Shown: positions 54,101 through 62,468 of the stretch, piece after piece
How the letters are laid out: each line of letters starts with the position of its first letter
How positions within the stretch are numbered: position 1 is the first letter of the stretch
Source: Ephydatia muelleri
Taxonomy: Eukaryota; Porifera; Demospongiae; Spongillida; Spongillidae
Direction of reading: 5' to 3'
Assembly (NCBI GenBank): GCA_013339895.1
Contig: JABACO010000009.1
Span: 862,751-926,750 of the forward strand
DNA length: 64,000 bases
Position numbers and translations under genes: made by a program
The notes under the pieces: model-generated
The model's database searches: none
Seen by the model: only the letters and a program-made list of their open reading frames with translations
What the model was told of the DNA's origin: nothing

Positions 54101-54665
54101 ATATATTACGTTACATCTCGTCCATTTCACTGGATGCATTTCCAAACTTAGTTATTGTTCTGCAGCTATTCATCACCATTTCTGTCAGTGTGGCGACAGC
54201 TGAGAGAAGCTTCAGCAAACTGAAACTCCTGATGAATTATCTTCGGACATCAATGGGACAAGACAGACTATCAAATCTTGCAACATTATCAATTGAACAC
54301 GAATTAGCCTCCAGACTTGATTACGATGACGTGATAAATACTTTTGCTTCTGCAAAAGCTCGAAAAATTAACCTGTAGATACAGTAATTCTTTGCGCAGT
54401 TTGATTTAACAATAGTTTGTTAAAACTAGTCAAGCAAAAAAACGCGGATAACTAAATTTTGGTTAATGATTTTAAAGTTTAAAACTTTTCTAAGTTTTCT
54501 GTTGCTTTGGTTCAGTATTAAATTTACAATCCTGCATTTCGTATCATTTGCATGTTATTTCTAATATTTATTTGTGAAATACGTTTGACTTGAGTTTATG
54601 GGTGGGGCGCCAACAAGTAGCTCGCCCCGGGCGCCAGGAGACCTTGCTACGCCACTGCAGCTGTC
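51195..54665 (+). mobile_element. Intact hAT transposon with 8-bp target-site duplication
   Basis: The element spans 51203-54657. Its ends are inverted repeats starting CAGTGGCGTAGCAAGG (51203) and ending CCTTGCTACGCCACTG (54657); the subterminal cgccccgggcgcc is also inverted. It is flanked by a perfect 8-base direct repeat, cagctgtc, at 51195-51202 and 54658-54665, the hallmark of hAT transposition. It contains one long transposase gene and may be autonomous. Confidence 0.95.
51757..54378 (+). CDS. hAT transposase (TTF-type zinc finger, DUF4371)
   Basis: A single intact frame of 873 residues. After an acidic N-terminus comes a TTF-type zinc finger (about 165-250, with WLIYSPVKGAAFCFCCILF). 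The RNase H-like core (DUF4371 region) has an Asp at 380 (IADSTPD) and another at 449 (GFDNAATM), followed by a CCNHSLNL motif; these fit the first two hAT catalytic acids and the conserved Cys/His. The C-terminal dimerisation region is complete (VATAERSFSKLKLLMNYLR, near 816). Such proteins are often misannotated as zinc finger MYM-type protein 1. An in-frame ATG at 51769 is an alternative start. No stop or frameshift was seen, so the gene is probably young. Confidence 0.93.
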   Translation: MIIKMSFKNKPSGSYYRKRSAQREVDRQKECGSLLKFLKVDQPEQPNQLDNEYEQSEMEKVDSSQVFDEETSDIDKTDDTIQVNSKHEENIFEKENRSGDFAYESSAEVSEPESDKFPTYIKDIGLWLRPIKDSLRLQLVEQGVGELQNKAGPFVEDVDERGTSRSLTSQWFIKTLANGKELPRDWLIYSPVKGAAFCFCCILFPHTQSGQGGTVSSFASQHGFSKWRKLNPRILDHEKSPYHRQCYLSWKELEAGLHAGALIDHSLEQAIQQERMKWREILKRVLDVILFVAKQNIALRGHREDDESHNRGNFYELIILLEKYDAVLREHLTTVTLTARSTSYLSPTIQNEVINLLGRTVHEKIVEDIKKAKYFTIIADSTPDAAHVDQMSIIVWYVVLQQNNVEVRESFFGFFAMKGKTAAIFTNQLLECFEQDNISIQDCRGLGFDNAATMSGIHTGVQTRIRELNPLAVFVPCCNHSLNLVGVHAAEVNPEVITFFGTLDRLFAFFSQSTGRWDVMKRHLQISLKRHADTRWSSKAEAVKPVFKQYNELIDCLEELRNNGDTRDTRSDAGGLLDNVMSFKFLVFLNLWGKVLPEIDRVQAVLQTKHLTLKEAAAVALESLRIMLVEDRDQLAKGAVEQAAAHCEENGITIQERIRRRKKMHDELGNDDQLSTKQEYDRKVKEVIDALLQEITNRFSKVHELDEDFGFVCDVKSLLQPSDNETSSIKAKWMSRCKDLSKKYPGHLDDIELLEELLALGRLMRSNTSTKQGDVRNFSALDILRYISSISLDAFPNLVIVLQLFITISVSVATAERSFSKLKLLMNYLRTSMGQDRLSNLATLSIEHELASRLDYDDVINTFASAKARKINL

Positions 54666-55236
54666 AACACATTACTATGTACATTCAGCGTTTGCTACCA
54701 AAGCATCCCTAAGTCCACTCAGCGTACAACCATGTTTGCACCCACACACAACACTAAGTCCACTCAGCGTACAGCTGCGCGCTACCAGCTACATGCATAA
54801 CTACACATACATGTATAGCTCAATCAGAGACAATATCACTACCGCTGCAAAACAAAACCTCATGAGATCACCCAATAAACAGAAATATTCCACGTCATGC
54901 GGTATAGAGTACGGACGTATTCTAATACCATGCAAGAAAAATTATTAAAATATTACAATTCCGAGTATAATCATTAACAAGCCAATTCCTTCAACTGCAA
55001 TTTCAACTGTTTTGACGGCTGCTTAGCCATAAATAGGCGGAACGCTTTCCACTCAGTCTTGAGATCAGGTGATATCAGGTGCAGCTTTGATAGTTTCATC
55101 ACCAAGTATAGTCTTAGCAGATTTGTCTATACCATAATGTGCAAGGGTGGTGCACTAACAAAAACATATCCATAATGGAAACAATCACTAGAAAATACAT
55201 CAGGGACTTTTAGTAGGTCAAAAATGCTGAGGGCTG
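54666..55236. other. Intergenic, no gene seen
   Basis: Between the hAT and Ty3/gypsy insertions. Two copies of taagtccactcagcgtacaa (54710, 54755) form a short tandem. Nothing else recognised. Confidence 0.5.
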
Positions 55237-55426
55237 TGTAGTGTGTGTATATGTACATCTCATCATGTTAGGTGCAGTTCATGGGAAAGTTGTTTTAGTC
55301 CTTTTCTAGTATAGGGTTTCACTGACCTAGCTTGTGATGTTGTATTATGTGCAATGTTTGAGGTGCAGGGTATATAAGGTTGGTTGGAAAATTGAATAGA
55401 GAGTTTTTGATTGTGGTCCCATTACA
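55237..55426 (+). repeat. 5' LTR
   Basis: 190 bases, TG...CA. It contains a TATA box (gtatataagg, about 55370), so transcription probably begins shortly downstream. Identical except about one base to the 3' LTR. Confidence 0.95.
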
Positions 55427-55427
55427 T

Positions 55428-55438
55428 TGGTAGCAGAG
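55428..55438 (+). promoter_or_regulatory. Primer-binding site, initiator tRNA-Met
   Basis: TGGTAGCAGAG, one base after the 5' LTR, is complementary to the 3' end of eukaryotic initiator methionine tRNA (ending CUCUGCUACCA), a common primer for Ty3/gypsy elements. Confidence 0.85.
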
Positions 55439-55469
55439 AGCGGTTTAACATTAGCGCAGAGGAGGCAGA

Positions 55470-56264
55470 ATGGCGGAGCAACGACACGTAAGCATACCAA
55501 AGCCGTTCGCGAGTGGGGATGCGGGGGAATGGTTCAAACGCTTTGAAATTTGTTGCAAGGCAAATGCATGGGACGAAAAGGCCAAGGTCTTGAAGCTACC
55601 CACTCTGCTGGAGGGCGAAGCGCTTGCAACATGGATGGAGCTCAGTGAAGATGAGCAAGGAGACTATGGTGCTGCAAAACAAAAGATGATTGAAAGGATG
55701 GTGCCGGCAAGCTTTGTGTCAATGGACGGATTTCTCAAGCGCAGACTTCGATCGGGAGAAGCACTATCATTGTACCTTTATGAACTCAAACGGTTATTGG
55801 ACCAAGCAATGCCTGGTCTCGATGCAACTGCACGCTCTCCGCTATTGCTACACCAATTTATGGAAGGACTACCAACGGTTGTTTCAAAGCAGTTAAGAGC
55901 GGCGGGTGACGTAAAGGATTTGGATACGGCGTTGGAGAGAGCAAGAACATTGATGACACTAGAGGAAGGGAGCACTACTGTTGCAGCGATGGAAGAGAAG
56001 CTGAGAGAGGAAACACAAGTGCAGAAACTCGCTCACCAAATAAAACTGTTAACAGAACAAGTCGCTGCGTTGTCGGTAAGAGGCGAAAGGAGAGTCAGGT
56101 GTTTTCGTTGCGGACAATCAGGACACTTTGAACGACAATGCTGGAAAAGAGAAGGAAATGCAAAATGTTTATCATGTGGACGACTGGGGCATATGGCTCG
56201 GAATTGTCGTCAGCAGGGAAACGACAACGGGACGTCCGTAGAGGGCAACAGGCGTCCCCATTAG
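55470..56264 (+). CDS. gag: gag protein of the Ty3/gypsy element
   Basis: 264 residues. The N-terminal 160 resemble a retrotransposon capsid (GEWFKRFEICCKANAW, EALATWMELSEDE). Two CCHC zinc knuckles follow near the end, CFRCGQSGHFERQC and CLSCGRLGHMARNC. The start ATG at 55470 is the first after the primer-binding site. The end overlaps the pol frame by well over 100 bases, and a slippery heptamer lies in the overlap. Confidence 0.92.
   Translation: MAEQRHVSIPKPFASGDAGEWFKRFEICCKANAWDEKAKVLKLPTLLEGEALATWMELSEDEQGDYGAAKQKMIERMVPASFVSMDGFLKRRLRSGEALSLYLYELKRLLDQAMPGLDATARSPLLLHQFMEGLPTVVSKQLRAAGDVKDLDTALERARTLMTLEEGSTTVAAMEEKLREETQVQKLAHQIKLLTEQVAALSVRGERRVRCFRCGQSGHFERQCWKREGNAKCLSCGRLGHMARNCRQQGNDNGTSVEGNRRPH
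56216..56222 (+). promoter_or_regulatory. Slippery heptamer for -1 frameshift
   Basis: G GGA AAC in the gag reading frame (codons cag gga aac) fits the X XXY YYZ rule for -1 ribosomal slippage. Slipping back one base enters exactly the pol frame. It lies 16 codons before the gag stop. A downstream structure was not assessed. Confidence 0.7.
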
Positions 56265-59200
56265 TTTGTGAAGGCCCCGCTGTAAATAAGCTAGTTACAA
56301 TAGCAGCCATTGAAAGTAAAGTTGTTACATTAACGGGGAAGCTAGGCGGAGCAACAGTGAACATCTTGCTGGATTCGAGCTCTTCAATCTCATTGGTGAG
56401 AAAGGCGGCGTTACAAGTAGCAGAAAATGTCCGTGTAATCACGCCCACGACACTCATTCAACTCGTGACAGCTGCCGGTGAAAAGCTTAAGATTGTTGAT
56501 TACGTAACAGCACCTATTCAAGTGGGTGACAGAACAATAGAGCACAACTTTGTCGTAGTGGATAACTTGATTACCTCAGTGATCCTTGGGGTCGACTTCA
56601 TGCAGAAGCATGGATTGGTTTTGAACTTCTCCCATTCTCCTGTTCAGGTTCTCTACAACAATAACAATCGCAATAAGCCAGACGGATTATCAACACTCCT
56701 GCCCATCATACAGAAAGCAAAGAGTACTTCTCATTTTGCAGCAGCGACAAGAAGCCAGGATGAAGATGTGGTTGATGAATGTGCTGTTCCAAAATTTGGA
56801 AACTTGGTGGCCTCCTTTGAATTACCAGAATGTCCGAGATCTGAGCTAAAGACGGTTGTGGGCAAGTTCAAAACCTTGTTTAGAACACTGCCAGGAAAAA
56901 CGGACTATGCAGACCACTATATCCCAACAACAGGCTCACCTGTCAGAGTCCCACCACGTCGCATTCCTGAACAGTATCGCTCCGTAGTAGAAGAGCAAAT
57001 CAAGAGCATGTTACAGCAAGGCATAATTGAGAATAGCTGTAGTCCATGGATGGCACCTGCTGTGTATGTTGAGAAAAAGTCTGGAGACATTCGATTATGC
57101 GTTGACTATCGGGAGCTTAACAAAAGAACGAAAAAGGATGCTTACCCACTACCCTTGCCAGATGAGGTGCAAGGACACATGGCAGGAGCAACCATCTTTT
57201 CAACATTAGACCTCCAGTCAGGATACTGGCAGCTTCCAGTATATGCAAAAGACAGAGAAAAGACAGCATTTTGTCCAGGACCTGGAATGGGACTGTACCA
57301 GTTTACACGAATGCCTTTTGGCCTGACTGGTGCTCCCAGCTCATTTCAACGCCTGATGGACACAGTAATGAGAGGGCTGTTGTTTGTGAGAACATATATA
57401 GATGATGTCATCATATTTTCTAAAGATGAGAGCCAACACAAGGAACACTTGAATATTGTCTTCCAGAAACTTCAAGGAGCAGGATTAACACTTCGAGGGA
57501 AAAAGTGTCATATTGGAATGGACAAAGTTTTCTATCTGGGACACACATTTTCGGGTGCTGGAATGATGCCTGATCCAGGCAAGGTCAAAGTTGTGGAAGA
57601 ATGGCCTACCCCACATGATGTACATTCTGTTCGCCAGTTCCTGGGTCTAGCATCCTACTATCGGCGTTATGTCAATGCATTTGCAGCAATAGCAGCTCCA
57701 CTTCACGTTCTCACTCAAAAGGACACTCCATTCAACTGGACAACAGAATGTGATGCAGCATTTCAGACTCTAAAGCAAAATCTTGTGCAGGCCCCAATAC
57801 TGGCTTACCCTAGGTTTGACCAAGATGCAGGTACTTTTGTTCTGCAAGCTGATGCGAGTGCCGTTGGACTTGGGGCAGTACTTGAACAGGATGGTCATGT
57901 CATTGCATACGCCAGCCGAAGCCTCAACAAATCAGAGCAGCAATACAGTGTAATACAGAAGGAATGCTTAGCTGTGGTATATGCTCTGAAACAGTTTCGA
58001 CATTACTTATTGGGTCGCCCTTTCAACATTACAACAGATCATGCACCACTTCAATGGTTGTCAGCTCAGAAAATAGAAGGTTTATTGTGCCGTTGGGCAT
58101 TGGCAATACAAGAATATGATTTCCAGATTGAATATAAGAAAGGATCGCAGAATGGAAATGCAGATGCCTTGTCTAGGCGCAGTGTAGGAGCTATTACCCA
58201 TTCTGGACAACCATTGGATGATATGCGGAAGGCACAGAGAGATGACTACGCCATTGGCATAGTTTATACAACATTGCTGAGCAAGAAAACCCCCACTCAT
58301 TCTGGAAAGTGGAGACAGCACCCACTCAGGAGATATCGACAGCTCTGGTCACAGCTGCAATTGATCGACGGCATAGTATGTAGACGATATGCTCCAAGTC
58401 CAGCCTCGAATGTGATTTCAGTACCAGTGCTTCCAGAAAGTCTTCAAAGGGAAGCACTACAGAGGAATCATGATGCTCCATCTGCAGGTCACCAAGGAAT
58501 AGAGAAAACCTTGCAAAGATTGAAGCAAGAAGCGTTTTGGGCTAATATGGCAAAAGATGTCAATCAGTACTGCAGCAAGTGTGTTGTCTGTCAACAAGCA
58601 AAACTTCCAACCCCAACCCCAGCCCCAATGACCAACATACCTATTGGCAGACCATGGAAGATGATAGCAGTGGATGTGTTAGCAGTTCCGAGGTCAGTCA
58701 ACAACAACATATATTTGCTCGTGATACAAGATTATTTTACAAAATGGGTCGAGGCTATTCCACTTCCAGATCAGACTGCAAATAGGATCACAACTGAGAT
58801 TATACGTCTTTTTGCAGTGTATGGAATACCAGATATTCTGCACTCAGACCAAGGTACCAATTTCGAAAGTACCATCTTTCAACAGACATTGGAAGCATTT
58901 GGAATCAACAAACGTCGTACCACAGCTTACCACCCACAGTGTGACGGCATGGTTGAACGTGTGAACAGATCACTACTGCAGCTGTTAAGAGCATATGTGA
59001 GAAGGACTATGAATGGGAGCGTTATCTACCACTGGTGCTCTATGCTTATCGTACAGCAGTACACACGTCAACTGGAGTCTCACCATTTGTACTCATGTTT
59101 GGTAGAGAACCAAGGAGTAACGATTTATCGCCTCATATTGCATTTGACACAAACTCATACCAGGGCTATCTGCAAGCAAAACTAGCAGAACTACGTGATT

Positions 59201-59686
59201 TTGTGGATGCAAATATGGTACAGGCTGGAGCTGCTCAGAAAACTTCTTTTGATTCTTCATGCCAAGCTGCGATTTTTTAAAGAAGGTGACACTGTTTGGC
59301 TGTCAGTTCCAAAATCTAGTAAGCTGGGAAGTAAATGGGAAGGCAAGTGGATTATAAAATCTGTCAAGAATGACATCAATATGGAGATCACAGATGGAAC
59401 AAGAACACGGATTGTTCACATAAATCGACTGCAGCACAGGAATCAGCGTCAATACAATGAAGTACCACCAAAGGACTATCCCACAATTGATGTCTGGAAT
59501 GCACCCCAGATTGACCACATAATTACTTCTCCTGATCTGCCAAGAGAAGACCTGCCAAGAGAAGACCTGCCAAGAGAAGACCTGCCAAGAGAAGACCTGC
59601 CAAGAGAAGACCTGCCAAGAGAAGACCTGCCAGAAGAGCAGAGACGTTACCCCACAAGACAAAGGAGACAACCAGATAGGTACTAA
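56222..59686 (+). pseudogene. pol: pol polyprotein (PR-RT-RH-IN), frameshifted near its end
   Basis: Open in the -1 frame relative to gag from before 56138 to 59185. The protease site reads Asp-Ser-Ser (56372-56380) where the family has Asp-Ser/Thr-Gly. Reverse transcriptase has LDLQSGYWQLPV and YIDD (57395-57406). RNase H has LQADASAVGLGAVL and ITTDHAPLQWL. Integrase has the HHCC finger (about 58465-58600) and the three acidic catalytic sites (AVDVLAV, HSDQGTNF, DGMVERVNR). Near 59005 the frame is lost by one missing base in an A-rich run; it returns near 59275 through one extra base in a T run. The part between (59035-59275, LYAYRTAVHTSTGVSPF) is well conserved, so both lesions are recent or sequencing errors. 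The tail has a chromodomain-like stretch and an LPRED repeat, ending at 59686. Confidence 0.9.
59537..59626 (+). repeat. 15-bp in-frame repeat at the pol C-terminus
   Basis: Six perfect copies of ctgccaagagaagac, each encoding LPRED, just before the end of pol. The unit keeps the frame, so copy-number change would only alter tail length. Confidence 0.95.
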
Positions 59687-59720
59687 AGCTTGAGGGCAAG
59701 CTTAAAGAAGGCAGAGCATA

Positions 59721-59910
59721 TGTAGTGTGTGTATATGTACATCTCATCATGTTAGGTGCAGTTCATGGGAAAGTTGTTTTAGTCCTTTTCTAGTATAGGG
59801 TTTCGCTGACCTAGCTTGTGATGTTGTATTATGTGCAATGTTTGAGGTGCAGGGTATATAAGGTTGGTTGGAAAATTGAATAGAGAGTTTTTGATTGTGG
59901 TCCCATTACA
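59721..59910 (+). repeat. 3' LTR
   Basis: 190 bases matching the 5' LTR at 55237-55426, preceded by the purine-rich aaagaaggcagagcata that probably primes plus-strand synthesis. Confidence 0.95.
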
Positions 59911-60280
59911 GCTGTTACAACATTTCCAGATGAGGCAAAATGACTTGAACTATTATCTGTCAAGTTACTGATAAATGGTGCAGTGTTTAGTGATGTGATG
60001 AATAAAGTTATTGCGCTAAAATGTTATTTAGTACTGCGTAGCTCAAAAAATGAAACCAATGCATAATTGGTACATCTCAGCTACATGTACATTTACAAGA
60101 GATAAGTGACACAGTCCTCAGAGTCACCTGAGGTTGCCTCATTAAACAAATTTGTAATCGCCCCCTCAAAGAAGTATCAACTCAACTTTTGCCCCTCCCG
60201 GTGAGGTATTTTCTCAATGAAACCCTGCATGCGTGTACCATCATCACACATAACACATGTACCATTATGGCATCTTTTAC

Positions 60281-60314
<34 letters not shown>

Positions 60315-60404
60315 CCACACATACATACATACATACATACATACATACATACATACATACATAAACTAACAAATACACACACGCACACTACACACACACA
60401 CGCG

Positions 60405-60452
<48 letters not shown>

Positions 60453-60581
60453 TACATGCATAAGGTACTGTTTAGGGAGCTAAACAGGTTTTAATGGGCA
60501 CTAGTAATTCCCGTTTACACGCATAACCACATCACACTCAAGCCTAACCTTTGTGATATGGGGTAGCCTTACTATTGTCAT
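59911..60581. other. Intergenic with CA and CATA microsatellites
   Basis: No gene. Microsatellites lie at 60282-60310 (CA), 60318-60362 (CATA) and 60410-60450 (CA, with cgcgtgcgcg). The left boundary of the next retroelement was not found but should lie near 60450-60580. Confidence 0.7.
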
Positions 60582-60731
60582 ATGGCGCTGGGCGAGGGCC
60601 CCCCTTTGTTCGCTTATGGTTGCGTAATCGGATGGCCAGCCTCTGGGTATGCATGTATATATAGAGATGATGCGCAACTCCAGCGCATGCTGCTGGTCAA
60701 CAGGCGCTGGAGAGCTTCACCTTTCTTTCAC

Positions 60732-62468
60732 ATGTCTGATGCACGTCGCAAGAGCCTTCTGCGGTTAACCGCCGAAGTACTGCGTCTTCGTTTGTCGCAG
60801 GCGAACCTCGTTTCCACGAGGAACAAGCAGGCCCTGGTGGAGAGGCTCTTAGAATACGAAGACTCCATTTCTCGTGGCGATGGCGACCCCTCGTCGTCGG
60901 CCGACTCGGAGACAGACGACTCCGAGGCTTATTCAAGTGGCCCTGTGAGCGTTCCGCTCGATATCGATGGGGGTTCCAGAAACCCAGACGACCCCGGCCC
61001 CTCCGGGTTGTCCACATGGGGGCACGATAGTAGAGCCGGTCGCTGCCGTCACCACGAGGCCGCCAGCCAGCCAGGTACCGCTGTGTCGGGTGACGAGTCT
61101 CAATCCGCCGCCTCTGATGCCGCTGCTTCGGAGGATGGTGGCGATCCAGAGGGACCTCCCACTTGTTGCCGCCATCGACGAGCATTGGCTTCCTCCATAG
61201 AGGCCGCTGTCTCTCGCGTAGCTGAGGAAGGCACGGGACCCCCTCCCACTTGTCGCCGCCGTCGACGAGCAACTGCTTCCTCCACAGAGGCCGCTGTCTC
61301 TCGCGCAGCTGAGGAAGGCACGGGAGACCCTCCCACTCGTAGCAGCCGTCGACGAGCAACTGCTTCCTCCACAGAGGCCGCTGTCTCTCGCGCAGCTGAG
61401 AAGAGGATCCGAGCCCCTCCCACCCGACATAATCCTAAGGCGCATTGCTCGAACCGCCTAGAACACCGCAGTGAACGCGGTTCACCAAGGACGATGGCCG
61501 ACAAGGACGCGGTGACCTCTACTCACCGTCGCAAGACAGCCTTCCATGAGGTGGTGGAACAGCTGGGCCCCCGCAAGGCTTCACCATTCGTCGCGCGCTG
61601 TCGCCCATCCCGTTCACGGAGCTATTCTCCTTGTTCCCACAGGCGACGTCGACACTCGAGCCACTCGGACGACTCCAGTGACTCGAGAAGCTCTCGGTCC
61701 AGCAGGTCATCCTCCTCGAGTCGGTATAGGAGCAGACGTCGATCACGCCAGCACCACCGGAGACGATCCAGCAGCCTCGAGGAGTTCTCTGAATCCCCCT
61801 TCTCCTCTTGTGTAACCGCTCCCGCCAGGCACCTCGTGAGACGGATCAGGAAAGGTAAATTTGTCAAATTTGATAGATTGTTGCCACCTGTACTAGACGA
61901 GGTATTTACTGTTCAGCAGGGGAAGCGTACAGGGGATAAGGGGTTGAGCAAAAGGCACATCGGGGATTTCGCTAATTGGGTTGAGGCTTGGAATATATTC
62001 CTGGCAATCCGGGTGCAAGCATTTCCCCACACTGCTTTACAAATGATAAAATACAAGCTATCATGTGCCAGTTGTTTAGCTCGTATCCTGTGGGTGTGTG
62101 CATCAAATATGACAGCTTGTTTAGGCAGGCTGTTGCCAGGGACAAAGCTCGCCTCATTCCTTGGGACCAGGTAAAGGAGGACATCCTGGTTTGGTGTGCG
62201 ACCCGCCATCCTTTTCGCTCCAAGCCGAACCCCATCTCCGTAGGCACCACCCCCCTCCTCCCGACCAAACACTGCCAGTGGCTCCACCACCACCCAGTCT
62301 GGCGGACATGTCACTCACTCCATCACGGGTCAGGAGATCTGCCGGCGCTTTAACTACAGCACTTGCTCCCGAGTCAGCTGTGCATTTGCCCACAAGTGCT
62401 GGATCGCAGGTTGTGGGGGCGACCACTCTGGCAAAACCTGTCCTAGGGCCGTGGGGGTCCCTGGCTGA
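60732..62468 (+). pseudogene. gag-like protein of the DIRS/Ngaro element, two frameshifts
   Basis: Starts at MSDARRKSLLRL (ATG 60732; the frame is open from 60582). Residues about 5-45 look like a SAP DNA-binding motif (LRLSQANLVSTRNKQALVER). A long Ser/Arg-rich low-complexity part follows, with four copies of a block ending RRATASSTEAAVSR. The capsid-like part (SKRHIGDFANWVEAWNIFLA) leaves its frame near 62050, continues in another frame (VARDKARLIPWDQVKEDIL) and returns near 62255. It ends with a Cys/His cluster (CSRVSCAFAHKCWIAGCGGD) typical of DIRS-like gag, stopping at 62466-62468. The two indels make this copy defective unless they are sequencing errors. Confidence 0.8.

Larger units (their letters stand above)
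55237..59910 (+). mobile_element. Ty3/gypsy LTR retrotransposon, nearly intact
   Basis: 4674 bases with 190-base LTRs at 55237-55426 and 59721-59910. Both begin TGTAGTG and end ATTACA, and only one difference between them was noticed (gtttcac versus gtttcgc). A 4-base target duplication (gctg, 55233-55236 and 59911-59914) flanks them. A primer-binding site, gag, a -1 frameshift site and pol lie inside in the usual order PR-RT-RH-IN. The near-identical LTRs imply recent insertion. Confidence 0.95.

Noticed and set aside
60582..60731. N-terminal 50 codons of the DIRS gag frame
   Set aside because: Open and in frame, but no homology is recognisable before MSDARRK; the ATG at 60732 next to the SAP motif was preferred.
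61100..61504. Minus-strand frames opposite the DIRS gag
   Set aside because: Shadow frames of a GC-rich, Ser/Arg-rich coding region.
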